This document shows, one piece after another, positions 1-8,531 of a stretch of DNA of 64,000 nt. The position numbers and the translations under genes are program-made. The notes under the pieces were generated by a model. The model saw only the letters and a list, made by a program, of their open reading frames with translations, did not search any database and had not been told where the DNA came from. This DNA is from Blastococcus sp. CT_GayMR19 (GTDB lineage Bacteria; Actinomycetota; Actinomycetes; Mycobacteriales; Geodermatophilaceae). The DNA is taken from positions 62,001-126,000 of the forward strand of contig NZ_SPQL01000008.1 in assembly GCF_004570385.1 (NCBI RefSeq). The letters are read 5' to 3'. Every line of letters starts with the position of its first letter. Position 1 is the stretch's first letter.

Positions 1-294
1 ATCAGCAATGGCGCTCTCAGCGGCCTGGTCGACCCGATGTCCGTCGTGATCTACGTCATCCTCGCGCTGATCCTGCTGTACCCGGTGATCCGGCGGTTCC
101 TGCCCCGCAGGGCCGTCGTGCCGGTGCTGGCCGAAGCAGCGCACGAGATCGAGGAGGCGCACCACCACCACGGGCTGACCAGCGCGGTGTCGGTCGAGCG
201 GCACAGCGGGGACGACCCGCGCAACCCCGGGCGGTCCACGTCTTCCCGGAACCCGGGGAACGTCGACGCGGACGGGGGCGGCGACGGAGGCTGA
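1..294 (+). CDS. TctA-like tripartite tricarboxylate permease, C-terminal end (5' truncated by window)
   Basis: The frame is open from base 1 and ends at the TGA at 292-294. It reads ISNGALSGLVDPMSVVIYVI, then one hydrophobic helix and a basic LPRR stretch. This resembles the last transmembrane segment of TctA-family permeases, which typically carry an ISxGDLxxF-then-helix ending. TctA is the large membrane subunit of tripartite tricarboxylate transporters, which use a periplasmic TctC receptor. Residues after the helix form a hydrophilic tail with a HHHH run. The ATG at 37 is probably internal, because coding continues upstream of it. Identification rests on about 40 residues; another polytopic membrane protein cannot be excluded. 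Confidence 0.55.
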   Translation: MSNGALSGLVDPMSVVIYVILALILLYPVIRRFLPRRAVVPVLAEAAHEIEEAHHHHGLTSAVSVERHSGDDPRNPGRSTSSRNPGNVDADGGGDGG

Positions 295-311
295 CCGGAC
301 CGCACGATCAT

Positions 312-370
312 CGAGGGCCCCGCGCCCCCGCCCCGCCACCCAGGCGACGGACGGGAGCACGGGGCCCTCG
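312..370. terminator. Inverted repeat between convergent genes
   Basis: An 11-bp perfect arm, CGAGGGCCCCG at 312-322, pairs with CGGGGCCCTCG at 360-370 across a long G+C-rich loop. It lies between the ends of the left-edge permease and the convergent MFS gene, so it may serve both strands. There is no T-run. Confidence 0.45.
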
Positions 371-387
371 TCGATCGGGCCCGGGGG

Positions 388-1764
388 TCAGCGGCCGGCG
401 GGCTCCGGCCACAGCGCCTGCAGGTCCCGCACGTAGACGCCGGTGCCGTGGCCGAAGCCGGACACGACGGGCTGGAGCCTCCCGCCGACGGTCGCGACGG
501 CCCGGTCGAGCAGGGCGCTCGGCCGCGGCAGCCGGACCCGCTCGCCGGAGACCGTCAGCACGAGCACGGCGGCGACGAGCGCCAGCGCGGCCACCGAGCT
601 GAGCGCGACGGGGAGACCGGCGTACTCCGCCAGGAGCCCGATGGCGGGCGGGCCGCCGAGCAGCCCCGTGTACCCCACGGTCGTGGCCAGCGCGATGCCC
701 GGCGCGCCGCCCAGCTGCCCGGCCCGCGCGATGGCGAGGGGGAAGACGTTGGCCAGGCCGAGACCGACCACCACGAAGCCGGACAGGGCGACGACCAGCG
801 ACGACGTCGTGACCGCGGCCAGGGCGCCCGCGGCGGCCAGCAGGGCACCGCCGACCAGCAGCCGCCGCTCGCCGAGCCCGGTCAGCAGGCGCCCACCGAA
901 GAGCCGCCCGCAGGCCATGGCCAGGGCGAAGCCGGCGTACCCGGCCGCGGCGAGAGTGGTCGGCGCGCCCAGGTCCTGGCGCAGGAGGAGCGCACCCCAG
1001 TCGGTGAGCGCCCCCTCGCCGAACGCCGTGCAGCCGGCGACCGCGCCGAGCACCACGAGCACGGCGGTGGGCCTCCGCCGACCGCCGACCTCCGGGCCGT
1101 CGGAGCGCGGAGCGGCGTCCGGCCGGCCGGCCGCCATGAGTGCGGGAAGCATCCATGCCGTCAGGAACAGGCCGGCCGCAGCCACCAGGACGAGGTGCCA
1201 GGCCACGCCCATCACCGACGCCGCGATGCCACCGACGAGGGCGCCGCCGAGCCCGCCGAAGCTGAAGCCGGCGTGCAGGCCCGAGAGCAGCGGCCGCCCG
1301 GCCCGTTCCTCGACCTGGACCCCCAGGGCGTTGGCGGCGACGTTGACCATGCCGGTCGCGGCGCCGAAGACGAACAGGGCGAGGCACAGACCCGCCACCG
1401 AGGACACCAGGCCGGGGAGCACCGCACCTGCGGAGACGGCCAGGGCGGCGAGCGTGCTCACCGGACCGGGCCCGAAGCGGGCGCACAGCGCGCCGGTGAC
1501 CTGCATGCAGACCAGCGCCCCCAGCGAGAGGCAGAGCAGCGCGATGCCGAGGGTGCTGTGCCCGGCGCCGACGCCGGCGGCGACGTCGGGGACCCGGGAG
1601 GCCCAGCTGCCGAAGACCGCACCGTCCAGGACGAACAGGGCGGTGACCGCCGTCCGGAGGCGGGCGACCGACGGGGAGGGAACTCGGGGCACGCGCGTCG
1701 CGGCGGAGCGGACGAGTCCGGCGACCGGAACGCGGGCACGCGAGAGGAAGACGGGTGTGGACAT
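388..1764 (-). CDS. MFS transporter (YbjJ-like)
   Basis: A 458-residue polytopic protein with about 12 hydrophobic segments starting near residue 37. Between the two halves (about residues 215-235) is a charged, Pro/Arg-rich loop, the usual central cytoplasmic loop of the Major Facilitator Superfamily. The first helix contains FGSWASRVPDV, typical of the YbjJ/FucP-like subgroup, so a sugar or small-molecule exporter is likely. The substrate cannot be told from sequence. The N-terminal 35 residues are basic and may be over-annotated; an ATG preceded by GAGG about 8 nt upstream supports the chosen start. It is transcribed leftward and appears monocistronic. Confidence 0.85.
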   Translation of the reverse strand: MSTPVFLSRARVPVAGLVRSAATRVPRVPSPSVARLRTAVTALFVLDGAVFGSWASRVPDVAAGVGAGHSTLGIALLCLSLGALVCMQVTGALCARFGPGPVSTLAALAVSAGAVLPGLVSSVAGLCLALFVFGAATGMVNVAANALGVQVEERAGRPLLSGLHAGFSFGGLGGALVGGIAASVMGVAWHLVLVAAAGLFLTAWMLPALMAAGRPDAAPRSDGPEVGGRRRPTAVLVVLGAVAGCTAFGEGALTDWGALLLRQDLGAPTTLAAAGYAGFALAMACGRLFGGRLLTGLGERRLLVGGALLAAAGALAAVTTSSLVVALSGFVVVGLGLANVFPLAIARAGQLGGAPGIALATTVGYTGLLGGPPAIGLLAEYAGLPVALSSVAALALVAAVLVLTVSGERVRLPRPSALLDRAVATVGGRLQPVVSGFGHGTGVYVRDLQALWPEPAGR

Positions 1765-1955
1765 GACGAGACCTCAGGGGGAACGCCGGGCACCCGGCCG
1801 GGTGCCCACGAGGGCAGGGGAAGAGCACACGACCTCGGGCACCCGTCTTCCACCGTGTCAGGGTCGCGTCGCCTGCGCTTGCCCCCTCGCCGCCCCATCT
1901 CGTGAGAGTGGCCACGCCCTCCGTCACATGTCGCCAAGTGGAGGGATCGTGCTCG

Positions 1956-2846
1956 TCAGATGCTGCGCCAGCGCCCCGCGGTCGCGTTGCCGTCCTGTTG
2001 CGAGGCGAACACATTGCCGTCGGTGGGCTGCACGTCGTCGTTCGCGATCGCCAGCCGCTGGATCATCGGGCCGACCAGGACGTCGAAGACGCCGGGGACC
2101 AGCCGGAAGGCGGCGGTGATCAGCGGGTTGAGGATGCCCGCCTGCACCTGGCGCCGGGGCCGGTCGAGCAGCGCGACGACCCGCCGTCCCAGCCGCTGCG
2201 ACGAGTAGACCGGCGGCGGCGGGCGGCCCGTGCTGCCGGCCCAGGACGCCGCCTGGAAGTAGATCGGGGTGTCGACCCCGCCCGGCTGGAGGATCGAGAT
2301 CGAGATGCCCGGGACGTCCCGGGTCTCCTGCTGGAGCACGCGGACCAGTCCCAGCTGTCCCCACTTCGCCGCGATGTAGCTGCCCAGCAGCGGCGTCGCG
2401 ACCTGCCCGAGCAGCGAATTGACGACGACGAGCTGCCCCTCGCCCTGCCGACGGAACACCGGGAGGACCGCTCGGGCGACGACGGCGGTGCCGTGCACGG
2501 CGGTCTCCACGACGGTCTCGAAGACCCGCCGCGGCACCTCCTCGATCGTCCCGTAGGCCATCACCTGGGCAGCGTGGACGACGGCGTCGAGGCGGCCGAA
2601 CCGCTCGACGGCGTCCTCGACGGCCGCCGTGATCGCGTCCTCGTCGACGACGTCGGCCGGGTGCACCAGCACCTCGGCGGCGCCCGCGGCGCGGGCCTCG
2701 TCGGCGGTGGCCTCGAGGGCCTCCTTCCCGCGGGCGACCAGGATCAGGTGCGCGCCCCGTCCGGCCAGCTCCACGGCGGTGGCGCGGCCGATGCCGCTCG
2801 AGGCGCCGGTGACGAGAACGGTCTGGGGCGTGCCGGGAACGGACAT
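1956..2846 (-). CDS. SDR family oxidoreductase
   Basis: A classical short-chain dehydrogenase/reductase of 296 residues. The Rossmann nucleotide motif TGASSGIG lies at residues 14-21, the NAG-equivalent region is altered (HAAQ), the catalytic Ser follows VVVNS, and YIAAK supplies the Tyr-x-x-x-Lys pair. After the catalytic domain there is an extension of roughly 80 residues containing a Pro-rich stretch and a segment (LNPLITAAFRLVPGVFDVLV) that could associate with membrane. SDR short-chain dehydrogenases with such tails are common in actinobacteria, with unknown substrates. It is separated by about 100 bp from the next leftward gene and may have its own promoter. Confidence 0.88.
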   Translation of the reverse strand: MSVPGTPQTVLVTGASSGIGRATAVELAGRGAHLILVARGKEALEATADEARAAGAAEVLVHPADVVDEDAITAAVEDAVERFGRLDAVVHAAQVMAYGTIEEVPRRVFETVVETAVHGTAVVARAVLPVFRRQGEGQLVVVNSLLGQVATPLLGSYIAAKWGQLGLVRVLQQETRDVPGISISILQPGGVDTPIYFQAASWAGSTGRPPPPVYSSQRLGRRVVALLDRPRRQVQAGILNPLITAAFRLVPGVFDVLVGPMIQRLAIANDDVQPTDGNVFASQQDGNATAGRWRSI

Positions 2847-2951
2847 GCAGGTGCTCAGCTCCTGAGGGGCGGTGAGAGGGGCTGCGCGCCCGCCTCGGTT
2901 CGGCGTCGGGCTCTGGCTACCCCGGGGCGGCCGGACTCATGCGGAGCACGG

Positions 2952-3344
2952 TCATGTTGCGCCCGATCCTTCTGCCGCGTCCAGCTGCCCGAGGAGCCAG
3001 CCGGGTCCGGCCACCACGGCGCCGGCCGGCCGGCGTGCGCGCAGCCCTCGGTCGGCGGTGACGACCAGCAACGGCGTCCTCGTTTCGGCGAGCTCCTCCG
3101 CGGAGGCGGCCAGCGCGTCGTCCCCGCTGCCCTCGGCCCGGACGACCCGGATCCCGTCCGGCGCGGGCACGTCGCGGGCCCGTCCCTCGACGACGGCGAA
3201 GACCTGGGTGAACCGGCTCCCGTCCGGCGCCGTCAGCTCCGCGCCGGCCAACCGCGCCAGCAGGCGGACCGTCGCACCGGCACGGTCCCGCCACCAGCCG
3301 TCCGGCCGGGCACCCACCACATTGGCCGCGTCGACCAGCAGCAC
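2952..3344 (-). CDS. NYN/PIN-like small protein
   Basis: A 130-residue protein opening with MLLVDAANVVG, the first acidic strand seen in NYN/PIN-fold RNases (YacP-like). Further conserved acidic positions occur in GSGDDALA and in VTADRGLRAR, the usual arrangement of the second and third acidic clusters. This suggests a small metal-dependent ribonuclease or a relative of one. Such genes are often auto-annotated as NTP pyrophosphohydrolase in actinobacteria, which has no support here. The gene is divergent from the membrane-protein gene starting at 3502. Function is inferred from fold motifs only. Confidence 0.7.
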   Translation of the reverse strand: MLLVDAANVVGARPDGWWRDRAGATVRLLARLAGAELTAPDGSRFTQVFAVVEGRARDVPAPDGIRVVRAEGSGDDALAASAEELAETRTPLLVVTADRGLRARRPAGAVVAGPGWLLGQLDAAEGSGAT

Positions 3345-3418
3345 CGTCGCCGCGTCCTCCTGACGTGAGGGGGAGGGCTTCCCGCCGTCCCCCGTACGGG
3401 CGAAACGATCTTCCCGTC

Positions 3419-3443
3419 GTTTGCTGCCTCCCCTTCAGGGCAT
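3419..3443 (+). promoter_or_regulatory. SigB/SigF-like promoter candidate
   Basis: GTTT at 3419-3422, a 15-nt spacer, then GGGCAT at 3438-3443. The general-stress sigma consensus in actinobacteria is GTTT-N15-17-GGGTAT, so this differs at one position. The downstream membrane-protein start lies about 58 nt away with its own Shine-Dalgarno. Confidence 0.4.
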
Positions 3444-3501
3444 CCACTCCCTGATCTGCAGGGGACCACCGCGGACCCGAACCGCACGAAGGAGCCCAGC
3501 C

Positions 3502-4146
3502 ATGGCGCGTCACGACGACCCGCAGCACGACGACCACTCGCTCCGCGAGCAGACCACGACCATGCGCACCGACGGCGCCTCCGCGTCGCGCGGACTGGAG
3601 CGGGACTCCGTGGCCCGGCAGCACGACCGCTTCGGCGGCATCAAGTGGGGAGCGGCGTTCTTCGGCTGGCTGTCGGCCAACGGCCTGGCGGTCATCCTCG
3701 TCGCGCTGCTGTCCGCCGGTGGCCTGGCCCTGGGGCTGGCCCGTGGCGTGAACACCCCCGACGAGGCCGTCGACCAGGCGAACGAGATCGGCATCGGCGG
3801 CGGCATCGCGATCCTCGTCGTCCTGTTCCTGGCCTACCTGGCCGGCGGCTACGTCGCCGGCCGGATGTCCCGCTTCGACGGCGCCCGTCAGGGCCTCGCC
3901 GTGTGGCTCGTCGGCCTGATCGTCGTCCTGCTGCTCGCCGCGGCCGGCGGCATCCTCGGCTCGCAGTACAACGTGCTGCAGCAGCTGAACCTGCCGCGCA
4001 TCCCGATCGACGAGGGCACCGCGACGACCGCGGGGATCATCACGCTGGTGGCGATCCTGCTCGTCACGCTGCTCGGGGCCGTCCTCGGCGGCAAGCTCGG
4101 CGAGCACTTCCACCGCAAGGTGGACCGCGCCGGCTTCACCGCCTGA
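3502..4146 (+). CDS. Four-helix membrane protein (TIGR04086/YrzE-like)
   Basis: A 214-residue protein with a 55-residue charged N-terminus followed by about four transmembrane helices and a short basic tail. The start is the ATG at 3502 because GAAGGAG lies 7 nt upstream; the frame extends further 5' without a ribosome site. The arrangement (hydrophilic head, helices with GGYVAGRMSRFDGARQG between them) is seen in small actinobacterial membrane proteins of unknown role, often stress-linked. A SigB/SigF-like promoter lies upstream and a strong terminator follows the stop. No catalytic motif is visible. Confidence 0.8.
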   Translation: MARHDDPQHDDHSLREQTTTMRTDGASASRGLERDSVARQHDRFGGIKWGAAFFGWLSANGLAVILVALLSAGGLALGLARGVNTPDEAVDQANEIGIGGGIAILVVLFLAYLAGGYVAGRMSRFDGARQGLAVWLVGLIVVLLLAAAGGILGSQYNVLQQLNLPRIPIDEGTATTAGIITLVAILLVTLLGAVLGGKLGEHFHRKVDRAGFTA

Positions 4147-4153
4147 TCCGCCT

Positions 4154-4194
4154 CGACGCGGCCCCGGACAGCCTGGCTGTCCGGGGCCGCGTCG
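4154..4194 (+). terminator. Strong intrinsic-type hairpin
   Basis: Perfect 18-bp arms at 4154-4171 and 4177-4194 enclose a 5-nt loop, 7 nt after the stop of the membrane-protein gene. There is no T-run, which is usual in high-G+C actinobacteria. Confidence 0.85.
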
Positions 4195-4243
4195 CGTCCT
4201 GGCGGGGGTGTTCCGGCCCCCAGGGCGCTCCTACGCTGCGGGC

Positions 4244-4513
4244 ATGTGCCGGAACATCCGACCGCTGTCCAACTTCGAGCCCCCGGCGACGGACGACGAG
4301 ATCTCCGCGGCCGCGCTGCAGTACGTCCGCAAGATCGCGGGGGTGACGAAGCCGTCACGGGTCAACGCGGAGGCGTTCGACCGGGCGGTCGCCGAGGTGG
4401 CCGCGGCCTCGACCCGGCTCCTCGACTCCCTCGTCACCACCGCGCCGCCGAAGGACCGGGAGGTCGAGGCGGCGAAGGCCCGGGAGCGCGCGGCCCTCCG
4501 GTACGGCACGTAG
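4244..4513 (+). CDS. DUF2277 family protein
   Basis: An 89-residue protein beginning MCRNIRPLSNFEPPAT, the hallmark of DUF2277, followed by LQYVRKIAGVTKPSRVN and VAAASTRLLDSL, all conserved in that family. The ATG at 4244 is chosen because the family invariably starts with MCRNI; an upstream ATG at 4208 would add unrelated residues. The family is widespread in actinobacteria and soil bacteria and has no established function; the conserved Cys2 and the helical content suggest a small regulatory or binding protein. Confidence 0.92.
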   Translation: MCRNIRPLSNFEPPATDDEISAAALQYVRKIAGVTKPSRVNAEAFDRAVAEVAAASTRLLDSLVTTAPPKDREVEAAKARERAALRYGT

Positions 4514-4602
4514 GCGCCAGCGGTTCGATTGCGCACAACGGGCATGGCCCGCTCTAGATGCGGGTAGGGGGCAGGCACCGCGAACCCATCCGAGGAGCCC
4601 CC

Positions 4603-5187
4603 GTGGCCCGCAACACGATGTCCCGCGCCCTGCACGACCTCGGTCTCTCCGCCTGGTTCGGCGGCACCCTCGCCAACGCCGTCGCCCTGAACGCCGCCGC
4701 CGCCGAGGCCGGCACCGACGCCGCCACCGGCCGGGTCGCCAACGCCGGCTGGGACCGGTGGACGCCGATCAACGCCGTCGCCATCGGCGCCCACCTCGTC
4801 GGCAGCGTCGGCCAGCTCAGGGCCAACAAGCAGCGCGTCGCCCAGCAGCAGGGTGTCGCGGGCATGTCGACGCTCAAGACGCTGCTGACCGCGGCCGCCC
4901 TGGGCGCCACCGCCTACAGCCGCGTCCTGGGCCAGCGGGTCTCGGCCGCCGAGAACCCGCCGTCGCGGCGCGGCACGAAGCCCAGCCGGCGGACCAAGGC
5001 CCTCGCGCCCGACGTGGCCGCGGCCCAGGAGCAGCTGGACACCCTGCAGTGGGTCATCCCCGCGCTCACCGGTGCCCTGGTGGCGGTCAGCTCCTACGCC
5101 GGTGAGCAGCAGCGCCCCAGTGAGGTCGCCAAGGGCATCACCGTTCCCGCCACCACCCGACGCACGGCAGAAGACCTGATCCAGTGA
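4603..5187 (+). CDS. Conserved actinobacterial membrane-associated protein
   Basis: A 194-residue protein of unknown function. The GTG at 4603 is preceded by GAGGAG at the right distance, so it is preferred over the ATG at 4558. The N-terminal half contains LHDLGLSAWFGGTLANAVAL and a central VAIGAHLVGSVGQL helix; the C-terminal half has another hydrophobic segment (WVIPALTGALVAVSS). It resembles actinobacterial proteins found next to PGPGW-type membrane proteins. Its stop overlaps the GTG of the next gene by 4 bp (GTGA), so the two are probably translationally coupled. A GTTC-N13-GGGCAT element at about 4523-4545 weakly resembles a general-stress promoter. Confidence 0.75.
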   Translation: MARNTMSRALHDLGLSAWFGGTLANAVALNAAAAEAGTDAATGRVANAGWDRWTPINAVAIGAHLVGSVGQLRANKQRVAQQQGVAGMSTLKTLLTAAALGATAYSRVLGQRVSAAENPPSRRGTKPSRRTKALAPDVAAAQEQLDTLQWVIPALTGALVAVSSYAGEQQRPSEVAKGITVPATTRRTAEDLIQ

Positions 5188-5651
5188 CCCGCAGCCTCGC
5201 GGACGGCACGGCCTCGACTCCTCCCGCCCGTGGCGCAACCCGCTCCCCCGACAGCACCGGCGGACTGGGGCAGCGGCGGCCGCCGAAGCCGGGATCCCTC
5301 CGGGAGAAGGTGCACAGCAAGCCGGGGCGCCTGCTCGCCTGGCGCATCGGGGTCTTCGTCGTGGGGCTCCTGTTCATCCTGCTCGGCCTGGCTCTGACGG
5401 TGCTGCCCGGCCCGCTCACCATCCCGCCCGTCCTCGTCGGGTTGTGGGTGTGGTCGACCGAGTTCGATTGGGCCCGGCGGGTGTTCGCGACCTTCGCGCG
5501 CAAGGGCCGCGACGCCTGGCGGCACGCCGAGCAGCACCCGGTCAGCTCGGCCGCGGTCACCGTCGGCGGGCTGGCCGCGGTGGCTGCCGTGGTCTGGGCG
5601 GTCGGCCACTTCGACCTCGTCGACCGGGGAAGGTCCGCGCTCGGTCTCTGA
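5184..5651 (+). CDS. PGPGW-type transmembrane protein
   Basis: A 155-residue protein with a 45-residue hydrophilic, Pro-rich N-terminus, then helices containing VLPGPLTIPPVLVGLWVWST and EFDWARRV. This matches the putative transmembrane PGPGW family, although the usual PGPGW reads PGPLT here. The C-terminal half has one more helix. The family is small, membrane-bound and of unknown role. The GTG start overlaps the stop of the preceding gene, indicating coupling. A hairpin follows at 5666-5701. Confidence 0.82.
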   Translation: MTRSLADGTASTPPARGATRSPDSTGGLGQRRPPKPGSLREKVHSKPGRLLAWRIGVFVVGLLFILLGLALTVLPGPLTIPPVLVGLWVWSTEFDWARRVFATFARKGRDAWRHAEQHPVSSAAVTVGGLAAVAAVVWAVGHFDLVDRGRSALGL

Positions 5652-5665
5652 GGGGGTTCCCTCGT

Positions 5666-5701
5666 CACCGGTTCGGGGCGCTCCGGACACCCGGACCGGT
5701 G
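5666..5701 (+). terminator. Hairpin after PGPGW gene
   Basis: Arms CACCGGTTCGGG at 5666-5677 and CCCGGACCGGTG at 5690-5701 pair over 12 bp with one G-U, with a 12-nt loop, 14 nt after the stop codon. Confidence 0.6.
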
Positions 5702-5788
5702 GATCCCCGGCCTCGCCCGCCGTGACCGGGCTTGGCGGGGCCGTCCGTGTGGAAGAACACGTGGGACGGCGGAGGGACGGTGAGGCGG

Positions 5789-6322
5789 ATGAGCGAAGCA
5801 CGGACCGGGGGCGGCAGTGCCCCCGGAGCGGAGGAGTCCGCCCGTGAGACCCGCAAGGAGCGGGTCGACCGGGAGCTCCTCGAACTGCTGAACGAGCTGC
5901 GGGTGGCCCTGCCGGGGGTGCAGATCCTCTTCGCGTTCCTGCTCATCGTCCCCTTCCAGCAGTCGGCCGCGCGGACCGACGCCTTCCAGCGGGACGTGTA
6001 CTTCCTGACCCTGCTCGGTGTCTGCGTCGCCACGGGCCTGCTGATCGCCCCCGCCGCCCAGCACCGGGTGCTGTTCCGCATGCACGACAAGGAGGGCCTG
6101 CTGCACAGGAGCAGCCGGTCGGCCTATGCCGGGCTGGTCGTCCTCGCGTTCGCGATCACCTGTGCGGTGCTGCTGGTGACCGACATGCTCTTCAGCCGCA
6201 CGCAGGCGTGGGTCACCGCGGGCGCGGTGGCTGCGCTGCTCGTCTGGTGGTGGGTGGTCGTGCCGTTCTGGCAGCGCGCCCACAGCACGCAGGAGGACCT
6301 GCAGAGCGAGAACCGGGCCTGA
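5789..6322 (+). CDS. DUF6328 family membrane protein
   Basis: A 177-residue protein. After a charged N-terminus it reads ELLNELRVALPGVQILFAFL, the signature region of DUF6328, followed by four transmembrane helices. The start is placed at ATG 5789 (MSEARTG) because the residues encoded further upstream are not family-like; a GTG at 5780 is an alternative. The family is found in actinobacteria and has no known activity. It stands alone between a terminator-like hairpin and the next gene, 26 bp away, with which it may be co-transcribed. Confidence 0.85.
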   Translation: MSEARTGGGSAPGAEESARETRKERVDRELLELLNELRVALPGVQILFAFLLIVPFQQSAARTDAFQRDVYFLTLLGVCVATGLLIAPAAQHRVLFRMHDKEGLLHRSSRSAYAGLVVLAFAITCAVLLVTDMLFSRTQAWVTAGAVAALLVWWWVVVPFWQRAHSTQEDLQSENRA

Positions 6323-6348
6323 CCGAAGGGTCGCCTAACCTGCAGGGC

Positions 6349-7794
6349 GTGGAAGCTGCGACGACCGACCGGGCCGCGACGTCCGCGCCCGGCACCGTCG
6401 GCCCCGGTGCTCCGCGCTGGTCCGCGCTCGAACTGCTCCCCGTGGCCCTGGTCGTCGCCCTCGGCACGGTGCTCCTGCTGCCCGGGCACGCCCTGTGGTT
6501 CGACGAGCTGTTCACCGCGGAGGTGGGCCGGCTGCCGCTGGGCGAGATCGTCGCGGCGATCACCAGCGGCCGCGGCACGACGTCCTACCTGGCCGGCGTG
6601 CCGCCCTCCTACAACGCGCCCTACTACCTCGTCGTCGCCGCCTGGACGTCGCTGCCCGGCCTCGGCGGGGACACCTCCCTGCGGGTGCTCTCCCTGCTCG
6701 CGACCGCGGGCGGGCTGGCGCTGATCACCCGCGGGGTCGCCCGGCTGGCCGGACGTCCCACGGGGATCCTGGCCGGACTGGTGCTGGCCGGCAGCCCGCT
6801 GCTCCTGGAACAGGCGGTGGAGGCGCGCAGCTACGGCCTGGCGGTCCTCGCCACCGGCGGGGCGTTCCTCGGCCTCGTGCGGTGGCTCCAGGAGCCCGGG
6901 CGGGGGCTGCTGCTCTTCGGCCTCGCCGGCGCCGGCATGGGCCTGGCCCACTGGTACGCCGCGACGGTCCTGGCGGCGTTCGTCGTCGCCGCGCTCCTGC
7001 TGCGCGGACGGCGCGCGTGGCCCGTGGTGCTCGCCGGAGCCGCGGCCGCGCTGCCGACGCTGCTGATGGTCGCGCTGAACCTGCTCAACGGCACGGGCGC
7101 GCGCAACGCCGAGCACCTGCGCGACACCGAGGGCACCCTCGCCGAGCGGGCGGCCGCGGCGTGGACCGGGGGCCTGACGCCGGTGCTCTACCTCACCGTG
7201 GGCCTCGCCGTCCTGGGCGGGCTGAAGGCGCGCGGGGTGCGCGTGGCCGGCATCGCCTGGCTGCTCGTCCCCCTCCTGCTGCTCCTGACCGCGGAGCTGG
7301 TGCGGCCGGTCTACCTCCCCCGGTACCTGCTCGCGGGCCTCCTCGGGCTGGGGGTGCTGGCCGCGGCCGGTGCCCTGACCGTCCCCCGCCCCGCCCGCAT
7401 CCCGGTCGCCGTCCTCCTCCTCGGCTGCACCCTGCTGGCGAGCGCGCCGCTGCTCGACCGCGGCCCACGCGAGCGCGGGGACGACCTGGTGCGCCACCTC
7501 GCGCAGGTGCACGGCGACGACGAGCCGATCGTCGCCGCGGACCAGCGCTCGGCGATCGGCCTGGACCACTACGTCCGCACGCTCGAGCCGCAGCTGCGCC
7601 CCGACGTGGTGCTGCCGCCGGACGACGCCCCCGCCGATGCCGAGCGCGTGTGGGTGGTCCGCCGGCTGCTGGACGGCGAGCCCGAACCGACCGACGACGA
7701 CGCGATCCTGCGCGACGCCGGCCTGACGCTCACCCGCGTGGACGACTTCCCCGCGACCAAGACCCACCTGGTCCTCCAGCTGTGGGAGCGCTGA
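6349..7794 (+). CDS. GT-C membrane glycosyltransferase (GT39-like)
   Basis: A 481-residue protein with about ten transmembrane helices. The first extracytoplasmic loop contains HALWFDELFTAE, the acidic DE motif of GT-C glycosyltransferases that use polyprenyl-phosphate sugars (PMT/ArnT-like, RgtA-type). A short C-terminal soluble domain follows the last helix. Acceptor and sugar are unknown. The start is taken as GTG 6349, since coding character fades upstream; a TAACCT hexamer a few bases upstream could be the -10 of a leaderless transcript. The gene is convergent with the glycosyltransferase/epimerase cluster, hinting at a shared role in surface glycan synthesis. Confidence 0.85.
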   Translation: MEAATTDRAATSAPGTVGPGAPRWSALELLPVALVVALGTVLLLPGHALWFDELFTAEVGRLPLGEIVAAITSGRGTTSYLAGVPPSYNAPYYLVVAAWTSLPGLGGDTSLRVLSLLATAGGLALITRGVARLAGRPTGILAGLVLAGSPLLLEQAVEARSYGLAVLATGGAFLGLVRWLQEPGRGLLLFGLAGAGMGLAHWYAATVLAAFVVAALLLRGRRAWPVVLAGAAAALPTLLMVALNLLNGTGARNAEHLRDTEGTLAERAAAAWTGGLTPVLYLTVGLAVLGGLKARGVRVAGIAWLLVPLLLLLTAELVRPVYLPRYLLAGLLGLGVLAAAGALTVPRPARIPVAVLLLGCTLLASAPLLDRGPRERGDDLVRHLAQVHGDDEPIVAADQRSAIGLDHYVRTLEPQLRPDVVLPPDDAPADAERVWVVRRLLDGEPEPTDDDAILRDAGLTLTRVDDFPATKTHLVLQLWER

Positions 7795-7853
7795 GAACCG
7801 CTCACCCCAGGGGCCGAAAGCACGCTCGTGGCCTCATCCGCACGCCGGGGGGC

Positions 7854-8531
7854 TCACTCGCGGCGGCGGACCGCCCAGGCGAGCGACCGCACCGACTGCC
7901 GGAGCCGGGCCCGCCCGGTCCAGGCGGATCGCCCTGCCGGCCGGACGTCCCGCGGAACCGGCAGGCTGACGGTCCGCTCCCCCGCCCGCGCGACGGCCAG
8001 CACCACGCTGGGCGCGCCGTCCTCGACGGCGGTCACGACCGCCCGCCGCACCCCCGGCCCCATCGCGAGGAAGGCACCCGCATCGGGCGGCAACCCGGTC
8101 AGCCGGGCGGCGAGCCGGCGGTGCAGCGTGCCGGTGAGCCGCCGCGTCCTCGACTCGTAGCTCCCCCGCCGCCCGGCGAACACCGCGCCGACGTCGCCGC
8201 GGGCGAGCCGGTCGAGCAGGAGCGGCACGGCCTCGGGCGGGTCCTGGAGGTCGGCGTCGAGGCACACCCAGGCGTCGGCCTGCGGCTCGTGGGCGAGCCC
8301 TCGCGCCAGCGCGCGGTGCTGGCCGACGTTGACGGCCAGCTCGGTGACCGCGACCCGCGGATCGCCCGTCGCCAGCGCGCGGCCGACCGCCACGCTGTTG
8401 TCGGGCGAGGCGTCGACGACCAGCCGCAGCCGCCAGTCGCGTCCCTCGAGCGCGGCGGCGAGCCGGTCGGCCAGCGGCCGCAGCGTCGGCTCGTTGCCGT
8501 ACACCGGGACGACGACGGCGACCCGCGTCAC
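7854..8531 (-). CDS. Glycosyltransferase family 2
   Basis: A 225-residue GT-A fold enzyme: RVAVVVPVYGNEPTL at the N-terminus binds nucleotide-sugar, and CLDADLQDPPE contains the metal-binding DxD of GT2 enzymes of the DPM1/GtrB type. It lacks the C-terminal membrane helices of GtrB, so it is probably soluble or peripheral. The GTG start at 8531 overlaps the stop of the upstream epimerase (GTGA), and it is the third gene of a leftward cluster with the aldolase-fold protein and the epimerase. It most likely transfers the sugar shaped by those two enzymes to a lipid or surface carrier. Substrate unknown. Confidence 0.88.
   Translation of the reverse strand: MTRVAVVVPVYGNEPTLRPLADRLAAALEGRDWRLRLVVDASPDNSVAVGRALATGDPRVAVTELAVNVGQHRALARGLAHEPQADAWVCLDADLQDPPEAVPLLLDRLARGDVGAVFAGRRGSYESRTRRLTGTLHRRLAARLTGLPPDAGAFLAMGPGVRRAVVTAVEDGAPSVVLAVARAGERTVSLPVPRDVRPAGRSAWTGRARLRQSVRSLAWAVRRRE

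Noticed and set aside
443-2119. 558-codon open frame across the MFS gene and beyond
   Set aside because: Antisense shadow of the MFS gene; composition is Arg/Pro/Ala-rich with no ribosome site.
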